Shown here: one piece after another, positions 42,276-52,111 of the stretch
How the letters are laid out: each line of letters opens with the position of its first letter
Position numbering within the stretch: the first letter of the stretch is position 1
Assembly: GCA_032690845.1 (NCBI GenBank)
Contig: CM064430.1
Span: forward strand, 2,342,949-2,406,948
Source: Eleusine coracana subsp. coracana
Taxonomy: Eukaryota; Streptophyta; Magnoliopsida; Poales; Poaceae
Direction of reading: 5' to 3'
Length of the DNA stretch: 64,000 bases
Notes under the pieces: generated by a model
What the model was told of the DNA's origin: nothing
The model's input: the letters and a program-made list of their open reading frames with translations, nothing else
The model's database searches: none
Translations under genes and position numbers: made by a program

Positions 42276-43833
42276 AGTACCCCATGGTGCCAACCACATG
42301 TGTGGTTTGTAGGTCCGTCCGTACCATGGTCATACAATCTTGCAAGACCAAAGTCCCCAAGTCGCCCATTCATTTTTTCATCGAGCAGCACATTGCTTGC
42401 CTTGATATCTCGATGGATAACAACTTTCTCCCACTTCTCATGGAGATAGTGCAGCCCACATGCAACACCTTGAATGATATGTAACCTCGTAGCCCAATCT
42501 AGTGTGGGTTTCCCATTATCACAATACAAATACTTGTCAAGACTTCCATTGGACATATAGTCATAAACTAAAAGAAGTTCACCTTTTCGCCGACAGTAGC
42601 CAAGTAATTTTACAAGGTTACGGTGTCTGAGACGACCAATGCTGACAACCTCTGCAACAAACTCCTTCATCCCCTGCCTTGACTCATGAGACACCTTTTT
42701 TACAGCAATCTCTATTTTTGATACTGGAAATATACCTCTATACACCCTCCCAAACCCTCCTGCTCCAAGTAGGTTCCTTTTGTTGAAACCATTGGTGGCA
42801 TTGAGCAAATCTTATATGCAAATCGGTGAGGCCCAAACTCAGACTCCCAATCTTCCCGCACCTCAGCATAGATATATTGTCTCCGCTTGACTATAAAGAT
42901 AGCAATTATAATCACAGAGATGAGTGCGGCACTTGCTAATGGTTAGATTATTTCCAAGATTTTGGATCGAGGGTTGGGTCCCAGACGGGGTAGCTTTGGC
43001 AACTTGGAAGTATCAATGGCTGGAGCTGGACTATTCAGGCCAAAGCTCCAACCAAGAACGTAGTGTCTTGAGTTGATTGGGCTAGTTGCAGCAGAAAAAC
43101 CAATGTATGCAGGGTCTGTGAGGACCTGTGAGAGGTTGTAGGTGGTTGTGATCAATGGCCTCGTTGGCTTCCGCATTTTAATGGGAGCCATGGTTACATT
43201 GATCCGTGTGTACTGCATGTCATAGTCAATCCACACTTGCATTATCTCACGGCTAGCTAGGGTCAAGTTCTGGAACATGCCGTCTTTGTCGTAGTATCCA
43301 GCATCGTGGGACTGAACAGACTGAAGACCGTTGACATCGATGCCAACATGATTGTTGTTGATGTCATGGAACTCCTTGTTTAGGTTGGTGTCAAGCTCGA
43401 TAGCAAATATATGGTTTTTGATCTTGCCATTGTTTTGTGGATTGAAGAGGCCCAAGTACTGGCTTGGCAAAGCAGTGGAGAAATTCTTGCTCGGAGCAAC
43501 CAGGAAGGCCATGCCATGTGCACTCAAATCAGGATGGAGAGAGACGATGCCGAACACAAAGGCAACAGAAAAGGATTGCACAACACTGTTCAGGATCTTG
43601 CGGAAGTGGAATGGGATTGGGTTGATGGCATGGCCCTTCATGTTAGCTGTTTCGTTGGTCAGCTCAAGTAAGCCATCTGGTGTGACTGTTGCAGCACCGT
43701 CAAGGATGAGCTTTGTGCCGGTGAAGCCAGAGTATACAAACTGGTCCTCACCCATGCAAAGAACAGCAATGTTAAGGCTGAAGAGAAGGAAGGAACACAA
43801 TGATTCCATGTCTCGCACAATCAAGGAGGGCAA
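42276..43833 (-). pseudogene. LecRLK5, 5' part (lectin domain to kinase N-lobe)
   Basis: The minus-strand frame from 43833 (more likely start MESLCSF at 43809) encodes a signal peptide, then FVYSGFTGTKL and the whole legume-lectin domain, and ends at a TAA near 42943, where the relatives have a Leu in ILEIILPLAS. The membrane helix and juxtamembrane region follow in the same frame, but near 42813 one base is missing in the YKDLLNAT region and the kinase moves to another frame. That frame carries LGAGGFGRV, the catalytic Lys, HRDIKASN and DFG, then runs into the copia element at VVGTMG. Three independent lesions plus the insertion make this a clear pseudogene. Confidence 0.93.
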
Positions 43834-44631
43834 GGAAAAAAAAGAAGAGGTATCTTGTAGGCCCTGGATGATGGTTTACAGTTGAACGACTCTACATGTG
43901 AGCTATATAACAGCTAGATCACTCAGACTGCATTGAGGGAGAAAGATGTTGGCTACAAATGGAGTGAATTACTTGTTGGAGGGCATCGGGCATAATTTGT
44001 ATGTCAGTGTGTCAAGTGGCTGTCTTCTTCTCATGCGTCACTGCCATGTTAATGCCAAGAGCGATGACACTCTTTCTTCCCTTTGTCTGAGGGAACATCC
44101 TAGCATTTATCAGCAACTGGGTCAAGTTTGGCCAACATCGACTAGAATCGTTAAAATAGTCGTAGTCAGAGAACCCTTGCTTCCATTTCAGTTCGTTTCA
44201 AAATCAATGCCATTTAGTATGATGTGATCAGTTGCCTATTGCAGAAGCATGCTGAGTTACTTAATCAGTGAACTAGTGGATCGCCAAATAATGCAGGGAG
44301 GAGTCTGTACTTGTACAGTAGGGGTTAAAGTTTCTGACTCTCCCTTACGTATATACTCCTAGTAGTGGTTATTTCTGTAAAAGGTTGACTACATGTAGTA
44401 CAGAACAAGGTCTATTCTTTAATCTGAAGTAGTCTCGAGCCTATTAGTATTTAAGCTTGACTGGGCAATGACTTTATGTGTCAATAGCTGAATCTTACAA
44501 TACATAAGTTCTTCTATGGCTATTTAAATGTACCTTTCATTCATGAAACTGTATATCCAATGCATACATAAGTTTTTTATATATAAAAAAAAACAATGCC
44601 TACAGATAGTAACTATTTGTTTTTCTGAAGG
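43834..44631. other. Upstream region of LecRLK5
   Basis: Non-coding spacer with the former LecRLK5 promoter. It ends at the target duplication of the LINE (44632-44655). Confidence 0.5.
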
Positions 44632-44655
44632 TTGTGTACAAAATGATAAATAAAA

Positions 44656-47600
44656 TGGGCAAGGGCCAGTCCCAAGCCTGGGTAAAGGAGGAGGGTTGTG
44701 TTAGGTTTGGCAAACCAACGTCAAAAACCCAGCCACTCAAATGGATATGAAACCCATAAGAAATTCGTTGGGGCGTAACCCTCTTAGCGACGCGCTACAT
44801 CGGAACCCGGGTGTGGTGTCAAATGGGCAAGGGCCGGGTCGTCACAACCTTAGTGGCGCGTCGTATCGTGACCTGGGTACGATGAATAGTGAGCAAGGGT
44901 CGGGTCGTCGCAACCTTAGTGGCGCGCTACATCTACGCCCGGGTGTGGTGAAAAATGAGCAAGGGTCTTCGCACTTCCCTCGACGGGTGCGAAGGGTAAG
45001 AAAGTTAGCCGAGCCAACTAGGATTCGTCTAGGGAGTTGGAACGTAGGGTCCCTAACAGGCAAGTTACGAGAGCTAGTCGATGTGGCAACTAGGAGGCGT
45101 GTAAATATCCTATGCGTTCAAGAGACTAAATGGAAGGGCCAGAAGGCGAAAGAGGTGGAGAATACGGGCTACAAGCTTTGGTACACGGGTACAACATCGG
45201 GTAGAAATGGTGTAGGCATCTTGATCGACAGGAGCCTTAAGGATGGAGTCGTAGATGTTAGGAGGCACGGGGACCGGATTATCCTTGTTCGGCTGATAGT
45301 TGGAGATTCGGCTTTAAATGTGATCAGTGCATATGCCCCTCAGGTAGGTCTTAATGAGAGTATCAAGAATCAGTTTTGGGAAGATTTAGATAGCATGGTT
45401 AGTGGCATACCTATCAGTGAGAAGCTTTTCATAGGAGGAGACCTTAACGGCCATGTGGGGACGTCTAATGTAGGGTTCGAGCGGGTCCATGGGGGGTTCG
45501 GGTATGGTAGTAGGAATCAGGAGGGGGTGGATATACTTAATTGGGCGCTAGCTTATGACTTGTTGGTAGCGAATACCATATTTAGGAAGAGGGAATCCCA
45601 TCTAGTGACCTTTAGAAGTGCACAACACTCGAGCCAAATCGACTTTATCCTTGCCAGGAGGGAGGACAGGCGTGCTTGCTTGGACTGTAGGGTGATACCT
45701 GGGGAGTGTGTCGTCACTCAACATAAGCTTGTGATGGCGGATTTTCGTTTTCGGGTACGGGTATACAGGGACAAACGTACCAAAACCGCGAGAACGAAGT
45801 GGTGGAAGTTTAGAGGGGAGCTGGCGCAAACTTTTAAGGAGAAGATGCTAGGAGAGGGACCCTGGGAGGAAGGAGAAGGACCAGATGACATGTGGCTAAA
45901 AATGGCAACATATGTTCGGAAGGTAGCTTCAGAAGTGTTTGGCGTGAGTAGAGGAGGCAAACAAGAAGCAAAAGACACCTGGTGGTGGAATGATAAGGTG
46001 CAAAGGGCTATCAAGGAGAAGAAGGAGTGTTTCAAACGCCTACATCTTGACAAGAGTGCAACCAACATAGAAGGCTATAAAATAGCCAAGAGGGCTGCAA
46101 AACGAGCAGTGAGTGTAGCAAAGGGTCAGGCATATGATAACCTTTATCAGCGACTAGGCACGAAGGAAGGAGAGAAGGACATCTATCGGATGGCTAGGAT
46201 CCGTGAGCGGAAGACGAGGGACATCAACCAAATCAAATGTATCAAGGATGGGGTAGACCGACTCCTGGTGAGAGATGAGGAGATCAAGGACAGATGGCGA
46301 GAGTACTTTGATAAGTTGTTTAACGGAGAGGAGGAAGGTCCTATACTTGAGTTGGATGACTCATTTGATGATAACAACAGACGCTTTGTGAGAAAAATTC
46401 AGGAGACAGAGATAGAGGAAGCTTTGAAGAGGATGAAGAGTGGTAAAGCGATGGGCCCTGATGGTATCCCCATCGAAGTATGGAGATGCTTAGGTGCCAG
46501 AGCCATAGTATGGTTAACTAAGCTTTTTAACCTCATCTTTCGGTCAAACAAGATGCCGGAAGAATGGAGGAGGAGTATAGTAGTACCGATCTTCAAGAAC
46601 AAGGGAGATGTTCAAAGTTGTACTAACTATCGTGGGATTAAGTTGATGAGCCATACGATGAAGCTCTGGGAGAGAATCATCGAGCATCGTCTAAGAAGAG
46701 TGACAAGTGTGACGCAAAACCAGTTTGGGTTCATGCCTGGAAGATCAACCATGGAGGCGATTTTCTTAATGCGACAATTGATGGAGAGATATCGGGAGCA
46801 AAAGAAGGACTTACACATGGTCTTTATTGACCTCGAGAAGGCATATGACAAAGTGCCAAGAAGTGTCATGTGGTGGGCCTTGGAGAAGCACAAAGTCCCA
46901 ACTAAGTATATTACCCTCATCAAGGATATGTACAGGGACGCGAGGACGTGTGTTCGGACATGTGATGGCGATACCAATGACTTTCCGATTAAAATAGGAC
47001 TACACCAAGGATCAGCATTGAGCCCTTATTTATTTGCTTTAGTGATGGACGAGGTCACACGAGAAATTCAGAGTGATGTCCCTTGGTGTATGCTCTTTGC
47101 TGATGATGTGGTGTTAGTTGACGAGAGTAGGGATGGGGTTAATAGGAAGTTGGAGCTGTGGAGGCACACATTAGAGTGCAAGGGTTTCAGACTTAGTAGG
47201 GCCAAGACCGAGTATATGATGTGCGAGTTTAGCGTGACTAGACATGAGGATGGAGACGTTAGCCTTAATGGACAATTGGTGGCCAAGAAGGATACATTTC
47301 GTTATTTAGGATCGATGTTGCAAAAGGACGGTGACATCGATGAAGATGTTAGGCATAGAATTTCAGCCGGCTGGTTGAAATGGCGTCAAGCATCCGGCGT
47401 CTTATGCGACAAGAGGGTGCCACAAAAGCTAAAAGGTAAATTCTATAGGACGGCAATTCGTCCGGCGATGTTATACGGTGCTGAGTGCTGGCCTACGAAA
47501 AGACGACATGTTCAACAACTAAGTGTAGCAGAGATGCGTATGTTGCGTTGGTTTTGCGGGCATACAAGAAGAGACCGAATACGGAATGAAGATATCCGGG

Positions 47601-47933
47601 ACAGGATAGGAGTGGCACCTATCGAGGAGAAATTGGTTCAACATCGGTTGAGATGGTTCGGACATGTCCAACGGAGACCTCCGGAGGCGCCGGTATGTAG
47701 TGGGGTTCTAAAGAGAGATGCTAATGTTAAGAGAGGTAGAGGCCGACCTAACTTGACTTGGGACGAGTCGGTTAAGAGAGACCTGAAGGCGTGGGATATC
47801 CCTAAGGAGCTAGCTATGGATAGGAGTGCTTGGAGACTAGCAATAGACGTGCCGGAACCGTGATTCTCTTCTTTTTTGGGTTCCCATGGGTTTCATCTCT
47901 AGCCTACCCCAACTTGCTTGGGATAAAAAGGCT

Positions 47934-47960
<27 letters not shown>
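44656..47960 (+). mobile_element. Full-length RTE-type LINE
   Basis: A 3.3-kb non-LTR retrotransposon. It is flanked by a perfect direct repeat of up to 24 bp (44632-44655 and 47961-47984, core gtacaaaatgataaataaaa). It ends in a (TTG)n tract of about ten units rather than poly-A, typical of the RTE clade. Length, single long frame and microsatellite tail all agree with RTE. The exact boundary between the TTG tail and the duplication is ambiguous by a few bases. The intact duplication and frame point to a young, possibly competent copy. Confidence 0.93.
44741..47863 (+). CDS. LINE protein: endonuclease and reverse transcriptase, 1040 residues
   Basis: Drives target-primed reverse transcription: the endonuclease nicks DNA and the reverse transcriptase copies the RNA at the nick. 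The first about 75 residues consist of three diverged repeats of about 20 residues (GRNPLSDALHRNPGVVSNGQ, then related units). The apurinic-type endonuclease follows at about 95-320: GSWNVGSLTGK with Asn101, VQETKW with Glu near 133, FIGGDLNGHVG and SSQIDFIL. The reverse transcriptase runs from about 560 to 820: MGPDGIPIEVW, FMPGRSTMEAIF, VFIDLEKAYDKVPR, GLHQGSALSPYLF and the active site FADD at about 786-789. A C-terminal region ends ELAMDRSAWRLAIDVPEP. No RNase H or separate first ORF is seen, as is usual for RTE. No stop or frameshift interrupts it. Confidence 0.95.
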   Translation: MDMKPIRNSLGRNPLSDALHRNPGVVSNGQGPGRHNLSGASYRDLGTMNSEQGSGRRNLSGALHLRPGVVKNEQGSSHFPRRVRRVRKLAEPTRIRLGSWNVGSLTGKLRELVDVATRRRVNILCVQETKWKGQKAKEVENTGYKLWYTGTTSGRNGVGILIDRSLKDGVVDVRRHGDRIILVRLIVGDSALNVISAYAPQVGLNESIKNQFWEDLDSMVSGIPISEKLFIGGDLNGHVGTSNVGFERVHGGFGYGSRNQEGVDILNWALAYDLLVANTIFRKRESHLVTFRSAQHSSQIDFILARREDRRACLDCRVIPGECVVTQHKLVMADFRFRVRVYRDKRTKTARTKWWKFRGELAQTFKEKMLGEGPWEEGEGPDDMWLKMATYVRKVASEVFGVSRGGKQEAKDTWWWNDKVQRAIKEKKECFKRLHLDKSATNIEGYKIAKRAAKRAVSVAKGQAYDNLYQRLGTKEGEKDIYRMARIRERKTRDINQIKCIKDGVDRLLVRDEEIKDRWREYFDKLFNGEEEGPILELDDSFDDNNRRFVRKIQETEIEEALKRMKSGKAMGPDGIPIEVWRCLGARAIVWLTKLFNLIFRSNKMPEEWRRSIVVPIFKNKGDVQSCTNYRGIKLMSHTMKLWERIIEHRLRRVTSVTQNQFGFMPGRSTMEAIFLMRQLMERYREQKKDLHMVFIDLEKAYDKVPRSVMWWALEKHKVPTKYITLIKDMYRDARTCVRTCDGDTNDFPIKIGLHQGSALSPYLFALVMDEVTREIQSDVPWCMLFADDVVLVDESRDGVNRKLELWRHTLECKGFRLSRAKTEYMMCEFSVTRHEDGDVSLNGQLVAKKDTFRYLGSMLQKDGDIDEDVRHRISAGWLKWRQASGVLCDKRVPQKLKGKFYRTAIRPAMLYGAECWPTKRRHVQQLSVAEMRMLRWFCGHTRRDRIRNEDIRDRIGVAPIEEKLVQHRLRWFGHVQRRPPEAPVCSGVLKRDANVKRGRGRPNLTWDESVKRDLKAWDIPKELAMDRSAWRLAIDVPEP

Positions 47961-47964
<4 letters not shown>

Positions 47965-48174
47965 GTACAAAATGATAAATAAAAGAACAAATAAGAAATA
48001 CAATAATAACATATTCCTCGTTCTAGCCCTTCTCACTGTTTCACAGTTGTTGATTATGTATTCATGTTACTAGTACATGCTTAGACCTTGCCCTAACCCA
48101 ACACTAATATTTTCTGCCATCTTATGGACAGCCAGGTCTACAACAATATGTGACTGTGCACCAGAAGGCTGGAG

Positions 48175-50144
48175 CTAGACACTGTTCTGACACTTGTACA
48201 TGATGTAATCATCAAATCCTTCATTTTGCATCATGGACATCACATGGAAACTCAAATTAGTTGACGATAACTCTGGCAATGGCTTGTCACCACTGAGATA
48301 CTCCAAAACCTGTCGCATGTTGGGCCTCGAATTTCTATAGGGGTGTGAACAGAGCAGTCCTAGTTTTAGCACAAGACATGCCTCATTGATATCGTAGTCT
48401 CCTTGGAGCCTAACATCCATTGTGTCAGTCAGTAGTCCTTTCTGCCAATGGTCGAGTACCCAGTCAAGTAACATGAGTTGGTTGTCTTCAGTTGATTGTT
48501 TAAGAGGTCTTCTCCCACAGGTGACCTCAAGCATGAAGACACCGAATGCATATACATCTGTGAGAGGCGTTGCCTTGCCAGTGCGAGCTACATTCATTTC
48601 ATTGTCAAGTAGCACGTTTGTTGTTTGTGGATCCACACCATGATCATACAATCTTGCCAGGCCAAAATCACCCAACCGTCCATTCATTTCATTGTCAAGT
48701 AGCACGTTGCTAGCTTTGACATCCCGGTGGATGATAACTTTCTCACATTCCTCATGGAGATAGTGCAAACTGGATACAATGCCTCTGATGATTTGGAACC
48801 TTTGAGTCCAATTCAGTGTCACACGGAGGTCAGGATCATCACAGCCATACAGATACTTGTCAAGGCTTCCACTGGACATATATTCATATACCAAAAGCAA
48901 CTCACCTTTTCGTCGGCAGTAACCGAGTAACTGCGTCAGATTGCGGTTTTTTAAGCGGCCTATGCTTACAACCTCCGCGATGAACTCCTTCATACCCTGC
49001 TTGGAGTCATGAGAGACCCTCTTTACGGCAATCCTCCTATGCCAATTAAGTGCTTGTCTTTGAATCCTTCACTCGTGTCATATAAATCCTTATGTGAGAA
49101 CCTGTGAGGTCGAAACTCAACCTCCCAATCTTCACGCACTTCAGCATACCTGAGATGCCTCCGCACAAGAAGAAACGCAACCATGCTCACCGTGAGGAGG
49201 AAGGAGACTGTTGCTAGTGGCAAAATGATCTCCAGGAACCTGGAATCATCCTTGGGCCCAACACGAGGTAATCTCGGAAGCTTGGCAGTATCGATTGGTG
49301 GAGCTGAAGCGTTCATGCCAAAGCTCCAGCCAAGTATGTAGTGTCGTGTGTTGACCATGCCTGTTGCAGATGAGAACCCAATGAATGACACTTTTGAAAG
49401 CACTTGGGAGAGATTGCAAGTGGCAGAGACCATAGGCATTGCAGGTTTGGCCATTCTGACAGGAGCCAAGGTCACGCCCAGTTTCATCGATTCCTCATCG
49501 TAGTGAACCCACACCCGCATCACCTCACTGCTCATCAGCGTCAGGTTGTAGAAGTTGCCGGTCTTGTCATCGTAGTAACCGGCGCTGCTGGAGTTCATCG
49601 AGTGGACTCCATTGATGTTGATTCCGACATGGTTGCTGTTGATGTCACCGAACTCATTGTTCTGCACAGTGTTGATCTCCACGGCAAGTATGTGGTTGCT
49701 GGCATTGCCATTGTTGCGGTCATTGACAAGACCCATGTATTGGCTTGGAAGCGCACTTGAGAAGTCCCTGCTCGGTGCGAGGAAGAAGACAATTCCTTGG
49801 CTGCTCACATCTGTGTAGGCAGAGATGATGCCAAACACGAAGGAGACGGAGAAGGATTTCACCCTGCCATGGGGCAACCTGTGGAAGCGCAACGGAGTCG
49901 CGTAGAAAGCGTGGCCTTTTAGCTGGTATGCCCTGTTGGTTAGCTCCAGCAGGCCAGTCGATGTGATTGCGGCTGAGCCATCGACAGTGAGGTTGGAGCC
50001 AGTGAAGCCTGAATAGAGGAATTGCTCATTGCTAGTAGTGCAGGCTGGGAGGCAAAATAAGACAAGGAGCTGCAGAAGAAGCAAGGGCGTAGGCCTGTCT
50101 GCATTGGGCGGGGCTTTCAACATGGCAACCAAGATGAAGAGCAA
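48175..50144 (-). pseudogene. LecRLK6: lectin receptor-like kinase with damaged kinase
   Basis: The first frame (50144-49023; better start MLKAPPN at 50123) encodes a signal peptide, the lectin domain opening FLYSGFTGSNL, a membrane helix and the juxtamembrane region. It fails at the glycine loop: LIGIGG is followed directly by the DNA for IAVKRV in another frame, so about 45-50 bp coding for the rest of the loop are missing. The second frame (48993-48175) has HRDVKASN and DFGLARLYDHG, but the following activation segment is abnormal. The expected VGTMGYLAPEL is replaced by NVLLDNEMN, a copy of a motif about 94 bp upstream in the gene. So both the ATP loop and the APE motif are lost. The C-terminal tail (MMQNEGFDDYIM...) lacks SGGR. 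Confidence 0.9.
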
Positions 50145-51321
50145 CGCTGAAGTTACAGTAGTGGAAGCTCTTCGAGACGACTACTGCAGGTTGAACTCAA
50201 TGCAAACAATGTGAGTGGATAGCCAAAACCATTTAACGGGTGGGACATTACCTTGCATTGTACCCCGGCTATCTTAACAGTATTACGCTGATCCTGATGG
50301 TTAGCCATTGTGGCAACGGCAGGGTGATTCTGATCGCCGACAGTTAAGTGGTGTTTGACCAGTGTTCCGCACCGATTACCCAGAACTGAGGGAGGTTTTA
50401 TGTTGAGATGACAGGACTGAAAGAAACTATCAATCGAGTTTGCAACGACTGTTTGTGCTTAACTTTTGCCGAGTCCATCCATGGTCATATGAAACCTCCC
50501 TCAGTTAGCTATGGATGCCACATCCTCGTCTTCTTGTAGACGCATCTTTCTATTCATATATGAGGTCAATGAAGAAACTCTTCAGATGCAAGTTGTAACT
50601 CAATGAGATCCACAACTTCATATTTGTGAACTTTTTAACTGAAATCATACAAAACTGTCAGGTGATGATCCCTGAGATTAACTTGTATACACTGTATAAT
50701 AAATAGTTGATGTTTTTTCTAGAGTGGTATAAAAAGAGTGACATCTTTGCACTACTGAGCATGTATAGAGATGTGAAAGCCTTCAGTTTTCATTAGACAG
50801 CTGCATGATATACACTGTGCATCAAAGTTTTCATGGGCCAGCTGATTATGGGCTCAGTCCAGAAGAATGGGCTTCCGCGAGCATCAGGACGAGCCCTGTC
50901 CACTGTCCAGAGCTATAGCAAGCTCTAATCTCCAAAAAAGAAAAAAAAATCTATAACACCTGATTTTCTCCAGAAGAAGATGAAAAGGGGAAAAAAAAAC
51001 TACACCACCAGCTGCTGTTAAAACCAAATGTACCCAATGTTATTTCCCACGGCAGGGCCAGCTGCAGTCACTGGACTCGTGTCTATCGCTAGCATTCAGC
51101 AGCGATAGTCGTACCACCCGGTACGTGCAGCATCGGCATGTTTCAAGCAACTAGCAGTAGCGAGTCACATGCAGTGGCTGAGCCAGGTACTGGCGGCACA
51201 CGGGCGACCACACGTATGCCTGCCACTCACATTAATTCACTCGTGGTCACATCGCATTTTCACTTCTCCACTCGGAAAATTTATCTTTGCTATGACTAAT
51301 TTCCTAGTGACTGCTCCTTAA
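50145..51321. other. Upstream region of LecRLK6 and spacer
   Basis: Non-coding. No transposon ends were resolved before 51322. It is the right boundary of the LecRLK array in this window. Confidence 0.5.
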
Positions 51322-52108
51322 GAGCATCTTCAGTAACCCTCTCAAACAAACTCTCCTACTCAATTTTTTGAGATTCTCAATCAAAAACACAATTCTAACA
51401 GATTTTCTACTTTATCTCTTAATTTAGTAACCCTATCAAATCAGTCCACCAAACCCATAGTAATTGGGCTCCACCAATTTTTCCTTTTCCCTTCATTTTT
51501 TTTCCTCTTCTCTACCGACACACCCGCCCCGACACCACCATTCCGTCGCCGAAGTCGCTGCCCCTCGCCGGACTTGCAATGATGCCTCCTGCCGCTGCTA
51601 CCTCTTCCCCATGACTACATCTACGCAGCAGGACGACCTCGACCTTGACGAGCTCTGCGAGCGGCGATGGCGAACCTCTCCTTCTCCCCCGAATTGTCGG
51701 GACACACACCTCCAAGATCCTGATGCTAGGGGAGGCGCACACCAAGGGAAGGGGAGGAGGAGGAGGAGGAGCTGACAGATCCTTCTCTAACCGCTAGAAT
51801 GAACAGGGGGATGAGCGATGGGGCTGTCAGTTGATGGGCAGGTGGTGAGGAGGACGAGCGGCCGGTGACGGACAGCACCGGCGACAACGAGTACGATCAA
51901 CGGTGACTTTGATGGCTGTCTGTTCTGTTCTGTTCAGCCCATATTGCTTTCTTTCACTGATCGAAGGGTCCCACAAGTCAGAGAAAAATAAGAGGTAAAA
52001 GATGAACAGTACTGCTGGAGTTGATAATTGAGTGAGGTATGACTGAAAGATGGGCTCTCAAAAATGGGAGTAGAAGGTCTAAAATGAGAAATTCTACTGG
52101 AGATGGTC
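51322..52108. mobile_element. Non-autonomous DNA transposon, 787 bp
   Basis: Ends gagcatcttcagta and tactggagatggtc form a 14-bp inverted repeat with two mismatches. taa duplications lie at 51319-51321 and 52109-52111. A 3-bp TAA/TTA target suggests the PIF/Harbinger superfamily. The middle (about 51520-51920) is GC-rich and open in several frames, unlike the AT-rich ends, so it may have picked up foreign DNA. No protein is recognised. Confidence 0.65.
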
Positions 52109-52111
52109 TAA

